Both the position numbers and the translations under genes were made by a program. Below the pieces are notes generated by a model, which was given only the letters and a program-made list of their open reading frames with translations, was not told where the DNA came from and searched no databases. Shown one piece after another: positions 39,704 to 39,927 of a stretch of DNA of 39,927 bases. Each line of letters opens with the position of its first letter. Position 1 is the stretch's first letter. Source of the DNA: Nocardia veterana NBRC 100344 (lineage in GTDB: Bacteria; Actinomycetota; Actinomycetes; Mycobacteriales; Mycobacteriaceae); contig NZ_BAGM01000030.1 in assembly GCF_000308855.1 (NCBI RefSeq), positions 1 through 39,927 on the forward strand, given 5' to 3'.

Positions 39704-39927
39704 TTGACATGGAATCAACCGCCACGTAACTTATTCCAGGTCAGAGCGACACGGACACCAACCCCGGGCCGAAAGGCAAGGGGACAACGAGGTTGTACGG
39801 GGAGCGCCTGACGATCACACTGGTTCGACCGAGACCCCGATTTGGTTGGGGTCCGATGGTTGAGCTAAGCTGGAAAAGTTGCCTCGCCGATCGAACAGAT
39901 ATCCATCTGGGAGATGGTGAGTGCGTG
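39704..39927 (+). promoter_or_regulatory. Probable rRNA operon promoters and leader
   Basis: After murA, TTGACA (39704-39709) and TAACTT (39727-39732) with a 17-nt spacer form a strong promoter. Further on, TTGGTT (39842-39847) and TAAGCT (39866-39871) with an 18-nt spacer are followed by GGAAAAGTTGCCTCG. That recalls, from memory, the mycobacterial rrn P1 promoter start region (TAGACT then GGCAGGGTTGCC). No ORF is present in the 262 bp after murA. In mycobacteria murA is followed by the rrs-rrl-rrf operon, so 16S rRNA should begin just beyond the window. Confidence 0.6.

Overview
The window looks like the chromosome of a mycolic-acid-producing actinomycete, most likely Nocardia or a close relative. 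The DNA is very GC-rich and GTG starts are common. The right-hand 27 kb follows the gene order I know from mycobacteria (argS-lysA-hom-thrC-thrB-rho-rpmE-prfA-prmC-sua5-wecA-atpIBEFHAGDC-DUF2550-adenosyltransferase-murA-rRNA). MspA-type porin-like proteins also point to an outer mycolate membrane. Genus assignment is inference; no rRNA gene body is inside the window. No insertion sequence, CRISPR array or prophage was seen.

Left arm (1 to about 11.7 kb) is accessory. It holds an enoyl-CoA hydratase behind a perfect 14-bp palindrome. A minus-strand group follows: Tat-type metallophosphoesterase, MarR regulator, membrane-anchored Hsp70-like ATPase. Next come an orphan iron-type substrate-binding lipoprotein and a small lipoprotein. 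There are two divergent regulator/target pairs with visible operators: FAD monooxygenase with TetR, and TetR with a 14-TM-type MFS exporter (three spaced operators). An FBP-domain (FusB-like) zinc protein lies between these pairs, and a divergent UppP-like phosphatase closes the arm.

Middle (11.7 to 27.4 kb) begins with a 30-codon candidate ORF, a strong bidirectional terminator and tRNA-Arg(CCG) beside argS. The lysA-hom-thrC-thrB genes (aspartate-family amino acids; lysA/hom and hom/thrC overlap by ATGA) come next. Then come rho with a long leader and a disordered N-terminal insert, rpmE, prfA and prmC (translation termination), a TrmO-like gene broken by three frameshifts, sua5 (tRNA t6A) and wecA (lipid-linked GlcNAc).

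Right (27.4 kb to end) is the complete F1Fo ATP synthase operon atpIBEFHAGDC, with a roughly 300-bp leader before atpB and a 17-bp perfect terminator after atpC. Two secreted MspA-like paralogues follow, then a DUF2550 membrane protein, a PduO-type cob(I)alamin adenosyltransferase and murA (Asp at the fosfomycin-target Cys position). The last 260 bases carry what look like the promoters and leader of an rRNA operon that continues beyond the window.

Most of the window is conserved housekeeping. The most unusual items are the triple-frameshifted TrmO relic, the likely CTG start and structured leader of atpB, the short ORF coupled to atpG, the MspA-like pair beside the ATP synthase operon, and the clear palindromic operators in the left arm.
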